Assembly (NCBI GenBank): GCA_964396185.1
Contig: CAYNEI010000017.1
Location: forward strand, 1 to 48,682
Length of the DNA: 48,682 nucleotides
Direction: 5' to 3'
DNA from: CAYNEI01 sp964396185
GTDB taxonomy: Archaea; Thermoplasmatota; SW-10-69-26
The position numbers were made by a program, and so were the translations under genes. Below the pieces are notes generated by a model that worked only from the letters and a program-made list of their open reading frames with translations, did not search any database and was not told where the DNA came from. Positions 23,341-31,900 of this stretch are shown in pieces; position 1 is the stretch's first letter, and every line of letters starts with the position of its first letter.

Positions 23341-23378
23341 GCGGGACAACGGTTTTACGATAGCTGAGGTTGTCCCGC
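23341..23378. promoter_or_regulatory. Inverted repeat enclosing the pcc1 TATA box
   Basis: GCGGGACAAC (23341-23350) and GTTGTCCCGC (23369-23378) are exact reverse complements. The 18-nt spacer holds the A/T patch TTTTACGATAG (23353-23363), centred 26 nt before the GTG of pcc1. Arms therefore fall just upstream of the TATA box and between it and the start codon, a classic position for a repressor that blocks TBP/TFB or polymerase. Confidence 0.65.
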
Positions 23379-23382
23379 TGGC

Positions 23383-23652
23383 GTGGCAGGGTACAGCCTC
23401 GATCTACAGCTCTCCGGCGAGCCCGAGGACTTAGACGCCCTGGTGGGCGCCCTGACCCCGGAGCGAACCGATGAGGTGCCAGGCACCGAGAGCCAGCTCA
23501 CCCGGGAAAGCCCCCGGCAAGCCACGCTCTCCATCCAGGCCGAGCAACCTGCCCCCCTGCGCGCTGCCGTGAACGCTTACATGGGTTGGGTTCGCACCGT
23601 CGAGGACGTCCTCGCGATCGAGCCCGCCCCCTCCACAGACAAGGTGGTCTGA
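23383..23652 (+). CDS. pcc1: KEOPS complex subunit Pcc1
   Basis: An 89-residue dimerisation subunit of KEOPS, which makes N6-threonylcarbamoyladenosine at position 37 of ANN-reading tRNAs. The beta-alpha-beta pattern ends with the family helix PAPLRAAVNAYMGWVRTVED (equivalent to LRASLNSYLRWI). The start is GTG, 26 nt after the A/T patch in its promoter, so the message is probably leaderless. prefoldin beta follows within 2 nt. Kae1, Bud32 and Cgi121 genes are not in this window. Confidence 0.85.
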   Translation: MAGYSLDLQLSGEPEDLDALVGALTPERTDEVPGTESQLTRESPRQATLSIQAEQPAPLRAAVNAYMGWVRTVEDVLAIEPAPSTDKVV

Positions 23653-23653
23653 C

Positions 23654-24016
23654 ATGGCCGATATGCCCCCACAGCTCCAGAACCAACTCCGCCAGTACCA
23701 GGAGACCCAGCAGAAGCTCCAGACCATCCTCTCCCAGAAGCAGCAGATGGAGATGCAGGTCCGGGAGCTCGACCGCACCGTCAGCGCGCTCACCGAGATC
23801 GGCGAGGACACGCCGGTCTACCGGAGCGTCGGCGCTGTGCTCGTCGGGGTCGACGAGCCCGACACGCTCCGAGAGGAGTTCTCCGAGCAGAAAGAGACCC
23901 TTGAGGTCCGGCTCAAGTCCATCGAGCGCCAGGAATCAGGCCTCCGCGAGAGGCTCGAAACCCTCCAAGGGACCCTGGAGAAGCTCCTTGGCGAAGGGGC
24001 CGGCGGGCCTGCGTGA
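23654..24016 (+). CDS. pfdB: Prefoldin subunit beta
   Basis: The beta subunit of the hexameric jellyfish-shaped chaperone. The 120 residues form two long coiled-coil helices (QLQNQLRQYQETQQKLQTIL and EEFSEQKETLEVRLKSIERQ) joined by the beta-hairpin region SALTEIGEDTPVYRSVGAVL, exactly the beta-class layout. It follows pcc1 with a 1-nt gap, a conserved pairing in archaea. Confidence 0.95.
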   Translation: MADMPPQLQNQLRQYQETQQKLQTILSQKQQMEMQVRELDRTVSALTEIGEDTPVYRSVGAVLVGVDEPDTLREEFSEQKETLEVRLKSIERQESGLRERLETLQGTLEKLLGEGAGGPA

Positions 24017-24052
24017 GCCCTGGCCGACGCTTCGACCGGGAATCGACAGCGC

Positions 24053-24059
24053 TTAAATA
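24053..24059 (+). promoter_or_regulatory. TATA box of the surface-protein operon
   Basis: TTAAATA lies 41 nt (centre to start) before the ATG at 24097, implying a short 5' leader of about 15 nt. Confidence 0.65.
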
Positions 24060-24096
24060 CGCCGAGCGGCATCGCCGGAGAGACGGGTGATACGGG

Positions 24097-26487
24097 ATGG
24101 GGTCCCGCAAGACGAGGGCGATGCTATCGCTGACGCTGACCATGCTCCTCATCGCGGGGCCGGTGCCCGTGTCCGCACAGGACGCTGCCCCCGGTCCCGA
24201 GAGGCTATGGGAGCATGACCCAGCGGGCGAAGCGAAGGTGAACGACGTCGCGATCGACGCCACCGGGAGCATCCTGGCGGCGGTGTTCAGCGATGCGAGT
24301 CTGACGAACACCGACGATGACGAGCTCGCGTACTGGGATCTGACCCGGTCGCGGACGTCCAGCGAGCCCAAGGCCTCCCACGATCCACGGCCGAACGCGT
24401 TCACGGATCCAGAGGGCATGGGCGTTGTGGCTGTGGAACAGCGCGCCGAGGGCGCCGCCGACCTCATCGCCATCGGCCGCGAGGGATCTGACGGAGACTC
24501 CAGCCAGGCCAACGTCTACGTCTACTCGGTCAGCCAAGGCCCGGAATCCAACAAGCGAGCCACCTACCCCGGCGAGGACAACACGCAACCGGAGGGCGCG
24601 GTCCAGCAGCTCTGGTTCCTGGACGGCCGCGTCTTCCTGCTCGCCCACCACGCTGGAACCCTATCCCTTCTCAAGCGGGACAGCGGCCTCCAGTACAAGC
24701 AGGTGGACACATGGAGCCCACCAGACGGAGAGACCCTTCTCGACGTCGACATCTCCACCAGCCAGAACCGCCTCTTGGTCGCCTCGCGCGAGGGCGACAT
24801 CGGCTCCAACCCGACGATCCATCTCAGGATCCTCGAGTTGGGAGACGACGAGCTCACCGTGACCTCCGAGGACGAGACCTGGAACAAGGGTGGCGCGGTG
24901 GTCGCGCTCAGCGAGAACGGCCGCTACGCGCTCTTCGGAGCCAACGACGGCGCCCTGTTCTACTTCCACCTTGAGGAGGCTGAGGCCTCCGAGGACCACA
25001 CCTGGACCTTCTCGGGTCCCTGGACGGACAAGCGCTCCGGGCCCGTGACCAGCCTGGCCCTCACGGACGACGGGCTCACCTTCGCCGCAGGGTTCGGCGA
25101 CGACAAGGTGCGCGTCTACGAGCAGACCAGCCTCGAGGACGACAACCCCATCGCGTCGATGGCCACCCGCGGGGCCTTCGGCACCCAGGCCAGCCCCACC
25201 GAGCTGACCTTCACCTCCGACGACCAGGTTCTCCTCGCCCAAGCCGGCGCTCTCTACGCGTTCCACGAGCTCCAATTCGACCCGGACGAGGCGCTGGAAG
25301 CGCTCTGGGTGCTCCCCCAGATCCGTGCGTTCGCCGTGAGCGCCGACGGGAACCGGCTCATCGCCGCAACGGGCGCGACGGTGCGCGCCTATGAGCAAGC
25401 CTTCCAGGCCGAACTCACCATCGATGCGCCTAGTGCAGCCGACCCAGGCACCCCGTTCGAGGTCGCCATCGGCGTGGCCAACGTCGGCAGCGCCTTCGAC
25501 ACCTACACCTTCGAAGCCGACGGCGTCCCAGGCGACTGGAGCCTCGAGGCGTCTCCATCGAGCCTGAGCCTGCTCCCAGGTCAGTCCGGTAACGTGACCC
25601 TCAACCTCACGCCAGCCGCAGGCCACCCCCCCGGAACGGTCACCTTCGACGTGGTGGCCATGAGCGCAGAGGGCTCCGAGGATGAGCCCGCGGGCAGCGA
25701 GACCATCGAGCTCGACATCCGCCGCTTGAGCGCCGCCGGGCTCACCGTCGGAGCCGAGCGCCAGGAGGTCAACCGCGGCCAGGTCGCCATCCTCTCCACC
25801 GAGCTGAGCAACGCAGGCAACGTGGACGAGCGCTTCATCGTCGAGGTGGACCAGGACGAGAGCTGGGTCGTCACCATCGATGACGAAGAGACCCAGCGAG
25901 CCACGGTCGAGCTCGACGCGCAAGCCAGGCAGACCCTCTCCATCCGGCTCACCGTGGACGAGGACGCCAGCGAGGGCTCCACGAACACCGTCACCATCAC
26001 GGCACGCCCTGAGGAGGGCGGCCGAGAGGCAGAGACCACGGTGGACCTCATCGTGGAACCCGCCTACGACGCCACGCTTGAGGGCCCCACCGAGGGCGTC
26101 ACCGCCGAACCAGGCCGGCCCACAGACTTCACGGTGACCGTGCGCAACAGCGGCAACACCCCCGATGCCTACACCGCGCGGGTCACGAGCAACGCCTCCA
26201 ACCCCGACCACGTCTGGCAGGCCAGCCTCTCCCCGGTCACCTTCGAGCTCGAACCAGGTGCGACCAAGGAGCTGACCGTCTCGGTCACGCCCGCGCGCCT
26301 GGCTGGCGACGGTGACACCGCCGAGGTCACCGTGTCCCTGCGCAGTGATGCCACGGACGGCATCGTTGACAGCGCGTCCTACACGGTTACCGCCGGCCAC
26401 GAGACCGACGACTCGCCCTTACCCCTCGTGCTGGCCCCGCTCGCCCTGGGCCTGGCGGCCCTGGGCGCGAGGAGGCGCCACGGATGA
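24097..26487 (+). CDS. Anchored beta-propeller/Ig-like surface protein (paralogue 1)
   Basis: A 796-residue exported protein. A signal peptide (AMLSLTLTMLLIAGPVPVSA) precedes a WD40/YVTN-like propeller at about 30-440 (repeated ALSENGRYALFGANDGAL-type blades). Three Ig-like NEW3/CARDB-type domains follow at about 445-765, each opening with a V-x-N-x-G core (VANVGSAFDTYTF, LSNAGNVDERFIV, VRNSGNTPDAYTA). The C-terminus is a hydrophobic helix plus Arg cluster (PLVLAPLALGLAALGARRRHG), a membrane anchor facing out. It overlaps the next gene as ATGA. Ligand unknown; scaffolding or adhesion are possibilities. Confidence 0.85.
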   Translation: MGSRKTRAMLSLTLTMLLIAGPVPVSAQDAAPGPERLWEHDPAGEAKVNDVAIDATGSILAAVFSDASLTNTDDDELAYWDLTRSRTSSEPKASHDPRPNAFTDPEGMGVVAVEQRAEGAADLIAIGREGSDGDSSQANVYVYSVSQGPESNKRATYPGEDNTQPEGAVQQLWFLDGRVFLLAHHAGTLSLLKRDSGLQYKQVDTWSPPDGETLLDVDISTSQNRLLVASREGDIGSNPTIHLRILELGDDELTVTSEDETWNKGGAVVALSENGRYALFGANDGALFYFHLEEAEASEDHTWTFSGPWTDKRSGPVTSLALTDDGLTFAAGFGDDKVRVYEQTSLEDDNPIASMATRGAFGTQASPTELTFTSDDQVLLAQAGALYAFHELQFDPDEALEALWVLPQIRAFAVSADGNRLIAATGATVRAYEQAFQAELTIDAPSAADPGTPFEVAIGVANVGSAFDTYTFEADGVPGDWSLEASPSSLSLLPGQSGNVTLNLTPAAGHPPGTVTFDVVAMSAEGSEDEPAGSETIELDIRRLSAAGLTVGAERQEVNRGQVAILSTELSNAGNVDERFIVEVDQDESWVVTIDDEETQRATVELDAQARQTLSIRLTVDEDASEGSTNTVTITARPEEGGREAETTVDLIVEPAYDATLEGPTEGVTAEPGRPTDFTVTVRNSGNTPDAYTARVTSNASNPDHVWQASLSPVTFELEPGATKELTVSVTPARLAGDGDTAEVTVSLRSDATDGIVDSASYTVTAGHETDDSPLPLVLAPLALGLAALGARRRHG

Positions 26488-28826
26488 AGCGCAGCCTCAC
26501 CCGCTGGGGCATCCCCGCCCTCATCGCAGCCACCGCGCTCCTCCTGCTCACACAACCAGCCACCGCCGCTCCCCCCGAGGACCCAGCGTGGGGCGAGCTC
26601 ACCATGGAGGGACCCCCAGCTGCAGCCGGCTTCATCAGCGACGACCACCTGGTCTATGCGACGGGTGATGCAGGTTCCACGGACGTCGCCGACGGCGGCG
26701 ATGCAGCATGCACCATCGAGAACGGGGACGCCGACCTCTTCCTGATGAGCTGGCCCAACGGGACCGGCTGCCTCCAGGCCCTGGAAACCAGCGATAGCGA
26801 GCTCGGCCGGGAAGGTGTCCGCGCCCTCACCACCGCGCCGGCCCTCGGACGGGTGGTGGTAGCCCTCGCACCAGCATCCACGGGCGGGTTGGGCAACCCG
26901 GGACCCGGCCTTCGAGCCTGGGATCTTGGCGACGACGAGCTCACCCAAGCCTGGACAGCGGGCACCGGCGGATCCGTGCTCCAGCTTGACACCGACCCTG
27001 CCGGCACCCGGACCCTGATCACCGTGGACCAAGGCACGAGCTTCGCGGTGCGCGTCTACGATGCTGTCGGCGAGCGCACCGGCGAGGCCCAGCTCCCAGG
27101 CAACCCACGCACGCTCTCCGTCTCAGACAACGCACGGTTCGCCGCCGTCGGCGGCAACGTCACCCGAGGCAACGCCAGCTTCGGCTGGATCCAAGTCTTC
27201 GACCTCACCGACGGCGAGCCAACGCCCATCATCGAGGAGGAGATCGAGCGAGCACGCACCGGCATCGTGGCCTCGCTGGCCATCACCGACGAGGCGATCA
27301 CCTACGCTGGGACCGCCGGCGGCACCTTGTTCCTCTTCGAGCAGGACCGCTCCCCTCGTGATCTCTCGGTGGGCAACGGCACGGTCCATGTGGATGCCAG
27401 CCGCGACGGCTCGGTCATCACGGCCGCCGTCGGCGACCGCGTCACGCGTGTCGCCCTCGAGGACGACGGTTTGCGCGGTCAATGGACCCGATCCATCAAC
27501 GGCTCAGCCACCTCCATCGCCCTTAGGGGCCCCTACATCCACGTCACCGCGGACACCCTCAACGCGCTGAGCACAGACGGCCAGCGCCTCTGGGAGACCA
27601 CAAGAGCCCAACTCGTCGCCACGAACCGCACCGGCCTGGGCATCGCGCTGGCCGACCCACAAGGTGGGACCACGGGCGGCCCCGAGCTCTCCAGCCTTAC
27701 CGGTGCGGTGGTCTTCGGCGCCCTGGAGGCCATCCAACCCAACGAGGCCACCCCGGTGAGCCCAGGCGATGTGGGCATCGCCAACGTCACGCTGCGCAAC
27801 ACTGGAGCAGCCATCCTGGCCATCGACGTCGACGCCCAGGCACCCAGGGGCGTGACGATCACACCTGCCGAGAGCCTGGTGCTCAGACCCGGCGAGAACC
27901 GAACCGTCCCCCTCACGATCGAGGTCGAGCGAACGGTGAGCCCAGGGGACCGCGACATCCCGGTCCGGTTCGTCACGCAGCCCAAGACCAACGCCTCCAT
28001 CCAACTCGCCATCGATGTCGGCATCGCCACGGACATCCGCATCTCCCTCGAACCAGGGACCGTGGCCGACCAGTCCGTCATCCAAGGCCAGAACATCACC
28101 GTGCGGACCCTCGTTCGCAACCTCGGCAACGCCGAGACCCGCGTGACCCTCGAGGCCCAACAGATCCTCTCCCAGGGGGAGAACTGGCCACTCACCCTGG
28201 AACCCAGTGGCACCATCACGGTCGAGCCCGGCACGGTGCGCACCGTGCGCATCGACGTCCAAGTCCCCAACCAAGCCGCCAACGGGACCCAGAACCGGGT
28301 ACTGCTCCGCGGGATCACGCAAGCCGGTGCCGCGGCGGCCTCCTTCGACCTCACCGTCAACCCCTTCGAGATCCTGGACCTAAGCCCCCAGATCCGTACC
28401 AAGACCGTCGCCCCTGGAGGCGTGGCGACCTACGCCTTCAGCGTGGCCAACCTCGGCTCGGTGGCCACGAACGTCACGCTCGACGCCCAAGCGCTCGACG
28501 AGAACGGCGAGCCCTACGTCCCCCAACGCTGGGGCTTGGTCTTCGACCGCACGAACGCGACGATCCCCGCAGGCGACGCGGCCTCCCTGAACCTGGAGAT
28601 CGCCGCACCCAGCAACGCCACCGACGCAGAGAGCTTGCGGGTGCGAATCCTCGCGGTTTCAGAGGGCGGCGCCACGGATACGTCGCTCGCCTTCGCGGTG
28701 GTGGACATGACGCTGGCGTCCGACCCAGAAGAGCCGAAACGAGAACCTTTGGGCCCTCTCGTGGCCCTCACCGCCATGGCCCTAGCCAGCTTGGCCCTCA
28801 AGAGGCGAGACCATGACAAGCTTTAA
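26484..28826 (+). CDS. Anchored beta-propeller/Ig-like surface protein (paralogue 2)
   Basis: A 780-residue protein with the same architecture as its upstream neighbour: signal peptide (ALIAATALLLLTQPATA), propeller at about 30-410 with blades such as VSDNARFAAVGGNVTRG, three Ig-like domains (LRNTGAAILAIDV, VRNLGNAETRVTL, VANLGSVATNVTL), and a C-terminal helix with basic end (LVALTAMALASLALKRRDH). The shared plan and ATGA overlap point to an old tandem duplication. Sequence identity between the two is low by eye, so the domains have diverged or been shuffled. Confidence 0.85.
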   Translation: MKRSLTRWGIPALIAATALLLLTQPATAAPPEDPAWGELTMEGPPAAAGFISDDHLVYATGDAGSTDVADGGDAACTIENGDADLFLMSWPNGTGCLQALETSDSELGREGVRALTTAPALGRVVVALAPASTGGLGNPGPGLRAWDLGDDELTQAWTAGTGGSVLQLDTDPAGTRTLITVDQGTSFAVRVYDAVGERTGEAQLPGNPRTLSVSDNARFAAVGGNVTRGNASFGWIQVFDLTDGEPTPIIEEEIERARTGIVASLAITDEAITYAGTAGGTLFLFEQDRSPRDLSVGNGTVHVDASRDGSVITAAVGDRVTRVALEDDGLRGQWTRSINGSATSIALRGPYIHVTADTLNALSTDGQRLWETTRAQLVATNRTGLGIALADPQGGTTGGPELSSLTGAVVFGALEAIQPNEATPVSPGDVGIANVTLRNTGAAILAIDVDAQAPRGVTITPAESLVLRPGENRTVPLTIEVERTVSPGDRDIPVRFVTQPKTNASIQLAIDVGIATDIRISLEPGTVADQSVIQGQNITVRTLVRNLGNAETRVTLEAQQILSQGENWPLTLEPSGTITVEPGTVRTVRIDVQVPNQAANGTQNRVLLRGITQAGAAAASFDLTVNPFEILDLSPQIRTKTVAPGGVATYAFSVANLGSVATNVTLDAQALDENGEPYVPQRWGLVFDRTNATIPAGDAASLNLEIAAPSNATDAESLRVRILAVSEGGATDTSLAFAVVDMTLASDPEEPKREPLGPLVALTAMALASLALKRRDHDKL

Positions 28827-28907
28827 GCACCGAGAGTCAGCCGCCCGTCTGCCGAACCGTCCTCACGGACGTCGATCGACCTTCCCATTCACCGAGGTGT
28901 ACGCTTG

Positions 28908-31900
28908 ATGGACCCCACCCAACGACGAGCCCTCGCCCTGGCCGCCCTCATGCTCACGAGCACGGTGGCCATGCTACTCCCGCCGACGACCGACGACGCG
29001 TCGGCCCAGGGAGGCCAAGACACCACGATCCCAGTGCCCTACCAGCAGATCCCAGGCCTGGACACCGCCACCCTCTACTTCTGGGAGGACGACCCGGGCA
29101 CCAGCAGCGACACCTGCAACATCGCGCTTGCCGAAGGGGATGCCAGTCTCAACGCCAACTTCTGCGCCATGCGTGTCAACGATCCGCGCGCCCCGGGCTC
29201 CGGCAGCACCGAGACCTTCGAGACGCGCAACACCACGACGTCGGCCAGCAACCCCCCGGACGGCGCCGTCGTCCGCTTCGCCATGGACACGGATGATGGC
29301 ACGGATGGAGCCCAGGCTGCAACGTTCCCGTTCACCCTGCGCGCCGGCAGCGACGTGATCCGATGGGCCTTCGACTACGACTCCAACGCTGTGTGCAACG
29401 ACGGCGTAGGCACCGCGCTCGAGTTCCACATGCGCCTGCGATTGACCACGCCTGACCAACCGACACAGGGCCCCATCATCAGCGAGGCCATCGAGGAAGC
29501 GTGCAACGCGCCTGATGGGGATGTCCGCGACGGCCAGGGCCACCTTGTCACAGCCCGAGCCGATCTCACCTCCTCGGTCGAGGTGGGCCAGGGCCAGATC
29601 CTCGTGGCCGAGATCTTCCCCGTGGCGGCCACCGGCAACCTGCTCTGGAGTCTGATCTTCGAGAGCTCCACGTCCGATTCCCGCGTCCAGATCGAAACGC
29701 CCCAGGCCATCCAGCGCGCCATGTGGGCCACCGATGACGGGGGCCGCCACGTGGAGTCCTTCGACCCCAACGCGCCGGAGAGCGAACGCGTGCTTGTGGG
29801 CCGCGTCGCACTGCGCAGCCCCTTCGGCGGGGATGCCATCCCAGAGAGCGGGCTCACCGGCGCGCTCTTCGCCCCGGACGGCACCGTCGTCGAGCTCGCC
29901 GAGGACGCCGACGAGGTGGACATGACCGAGATCCGCTCCCTGCGCGCCGAGGACGGCGCGCGCAAGGTGTTCCGGTTCGCCCAGGTCGACGGTGAACAAG
30001 TGTGGAGCTACCCCAGCGGCGTCGCCTCGGGTCAGTACACCTTCGAGGTGAGCGGGGACCTGCTCGGCGCATCGCACCGCATGAGCACCCCGCTGGCCAT
30101 GGGAAGCTTCGACTTCGCGTTCAGGCTCATCGACGACGAGTCCACGCTCCACCAGCTCGTACCAGGCACCTCCACCACCTTCCTGCTCCAACTCACGAAC
30201 AACGCCACCAGCCGCGACACCTACGCGCTGAGCACCACGTCCAGCCAAGCCTGGACCGTGGATGTCGCTGGCGTCGACCAGAACGACCGCGTCAGCCTGG
30301 ACCCGGGCCAAACGGCCTTGATCCGGGTCAAGCTCACGCCCCCCAGCGATGCCACCAGCGGAGACGCATCCCTCGTCCAGGTCACAGCACGCTCGATCAC
30401 GAGCACAGCGACCTCCACCGTCGGCCTCCAGGGCACCATCGCGGACAACGTCATCCGTGACGTCGGCTTGATCCTGCTCCAGCCGGACGCTTTCGAGATC
30501 GGCATCGGCCGAGACACCGATCTCCCGCAGATCTTCGCCTGGAACCGAGGCACCGCCGTCGACGGCCTCCAGGTCAACATCGTCGAGGACTCGCTGAGCC
30601 CGAATGACCCCGAGCTGTTCAGCGTGGATCTCGACCAGCGCACCTTCGACAATGTCGCGCCAGGCGAGGTCGTCCGCGTCCCCGTGACGGTGAGCTCGAC
30701 GGACCAGGTCACCGAGGGCTCCACCTTCGACTTCAACCTGCGCGTGACCAGCGTGAACCGCGCCACGGAGACCATCGAGGACACGATCAACACGGTGGTC
30801 ACGGCCATCAAGGACTTCGACGCCTTCGTGCTCGACCACCGCAACACGGAAGCCCAATCCAGCATCCGGTTCGGGAAGTTCAACCTCTCCAACCCGAACC
30901 CAACCCCAGGTGATGCGTGCGCTGGCGGCGTGCAAGGAGGCGCGCCAGAGGAGTGCGGAGACTACTCTGACGTCACCTACCACCGGTTCACGGTGACCAA
31001 CCTCGGGGACCAGTCCGAGACCTTCGAGCTGAGCCTCCAGGGGAACAGATTCACCAAGTCCAGCCAAGAGTGCGTCGCCAGGCTACCCCCGTCTAGCGCT
31101 CAAGAGCGCCTTGACGAGCCCGAGACCGGCTTCGTGAGGGCCATCAACGTGGATGACGTCGGCGGCGAGGACCTCATCGAGACCCTCGAGGTCGCGCCTG
31201 GGGACACCGCCCGTTTCTTCCTCCGGGTCGTTTACGACGGTAGCACCCCGTATCTGCCCGGCACCGCCTCGAACCCCCGTTGTGTATGGGAGGCCTACAT
31301 CGTGGGTGCGAACATCACGCTTCCCGGTGCGCGGAGCTCGGTCATCGACACCGAGACCCGGATCTTCGGGGTGCGTGAGGACAGCAGCGGCTTCGAAACG
31401 CGCGCGCGCGCACGCCTCTCGCTCGACGACCACGTCGAGGTCGGCGACCTCTGGAGCAAGCTGCCCCGGCAGACCGGGATCACGCCAGGCGAGCCACGCA
31501 CCGTGCCCTTCACGCTGAGCCAGCAGGCCGGCCACGAGGACCAGGTGCGCGTCACCTTGGAACCCCGCAACCTGATCAACGACCTCATCGACGAGGGATG
31601 GACGATCAACCTGACCGGCGTAGACGTGCCCATCGAGCGGGTCAGCGACACCGAGATCCTCGTCCCGACCCTTGAGGAAAGCGAGATCGGCGACGCGATC
31701 CACGCCACAGGCACTGACGTGACCCTTGGCCTGCGTGTCCAGGCACCCATCTCCGGCGTGCAAGAGAACGAGCGCCACACCTTCACCGTCATCGCCAGCC
31801 AGTCGACCCAGGACAACGAAGGTCGGACCATCGGCTCAGATGAGGTGACCATGGGGCTTGGCATCCAGGTCGGCGAGGACTTCGCCTTCGAGCTGACCCC

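Noticed and set aside
24661..26400. 579-codon minus-strand frame
   Set aside because: It lies antisense to the first propeller/Ig-like protein, lacks any recognisable domain and has shadow-type composition.
28974..31067. 697-codon minus-strand frame
   Set aside because: It is antisense to the giant surface protein; no motif, signal peptide or promoter supports it.
30902..31275. Cys-containing inserts in the giant surface protein as a separate gene
   Set aside because: The reading frame is continuous from signal peptide to anchor, with no internal start or stop.
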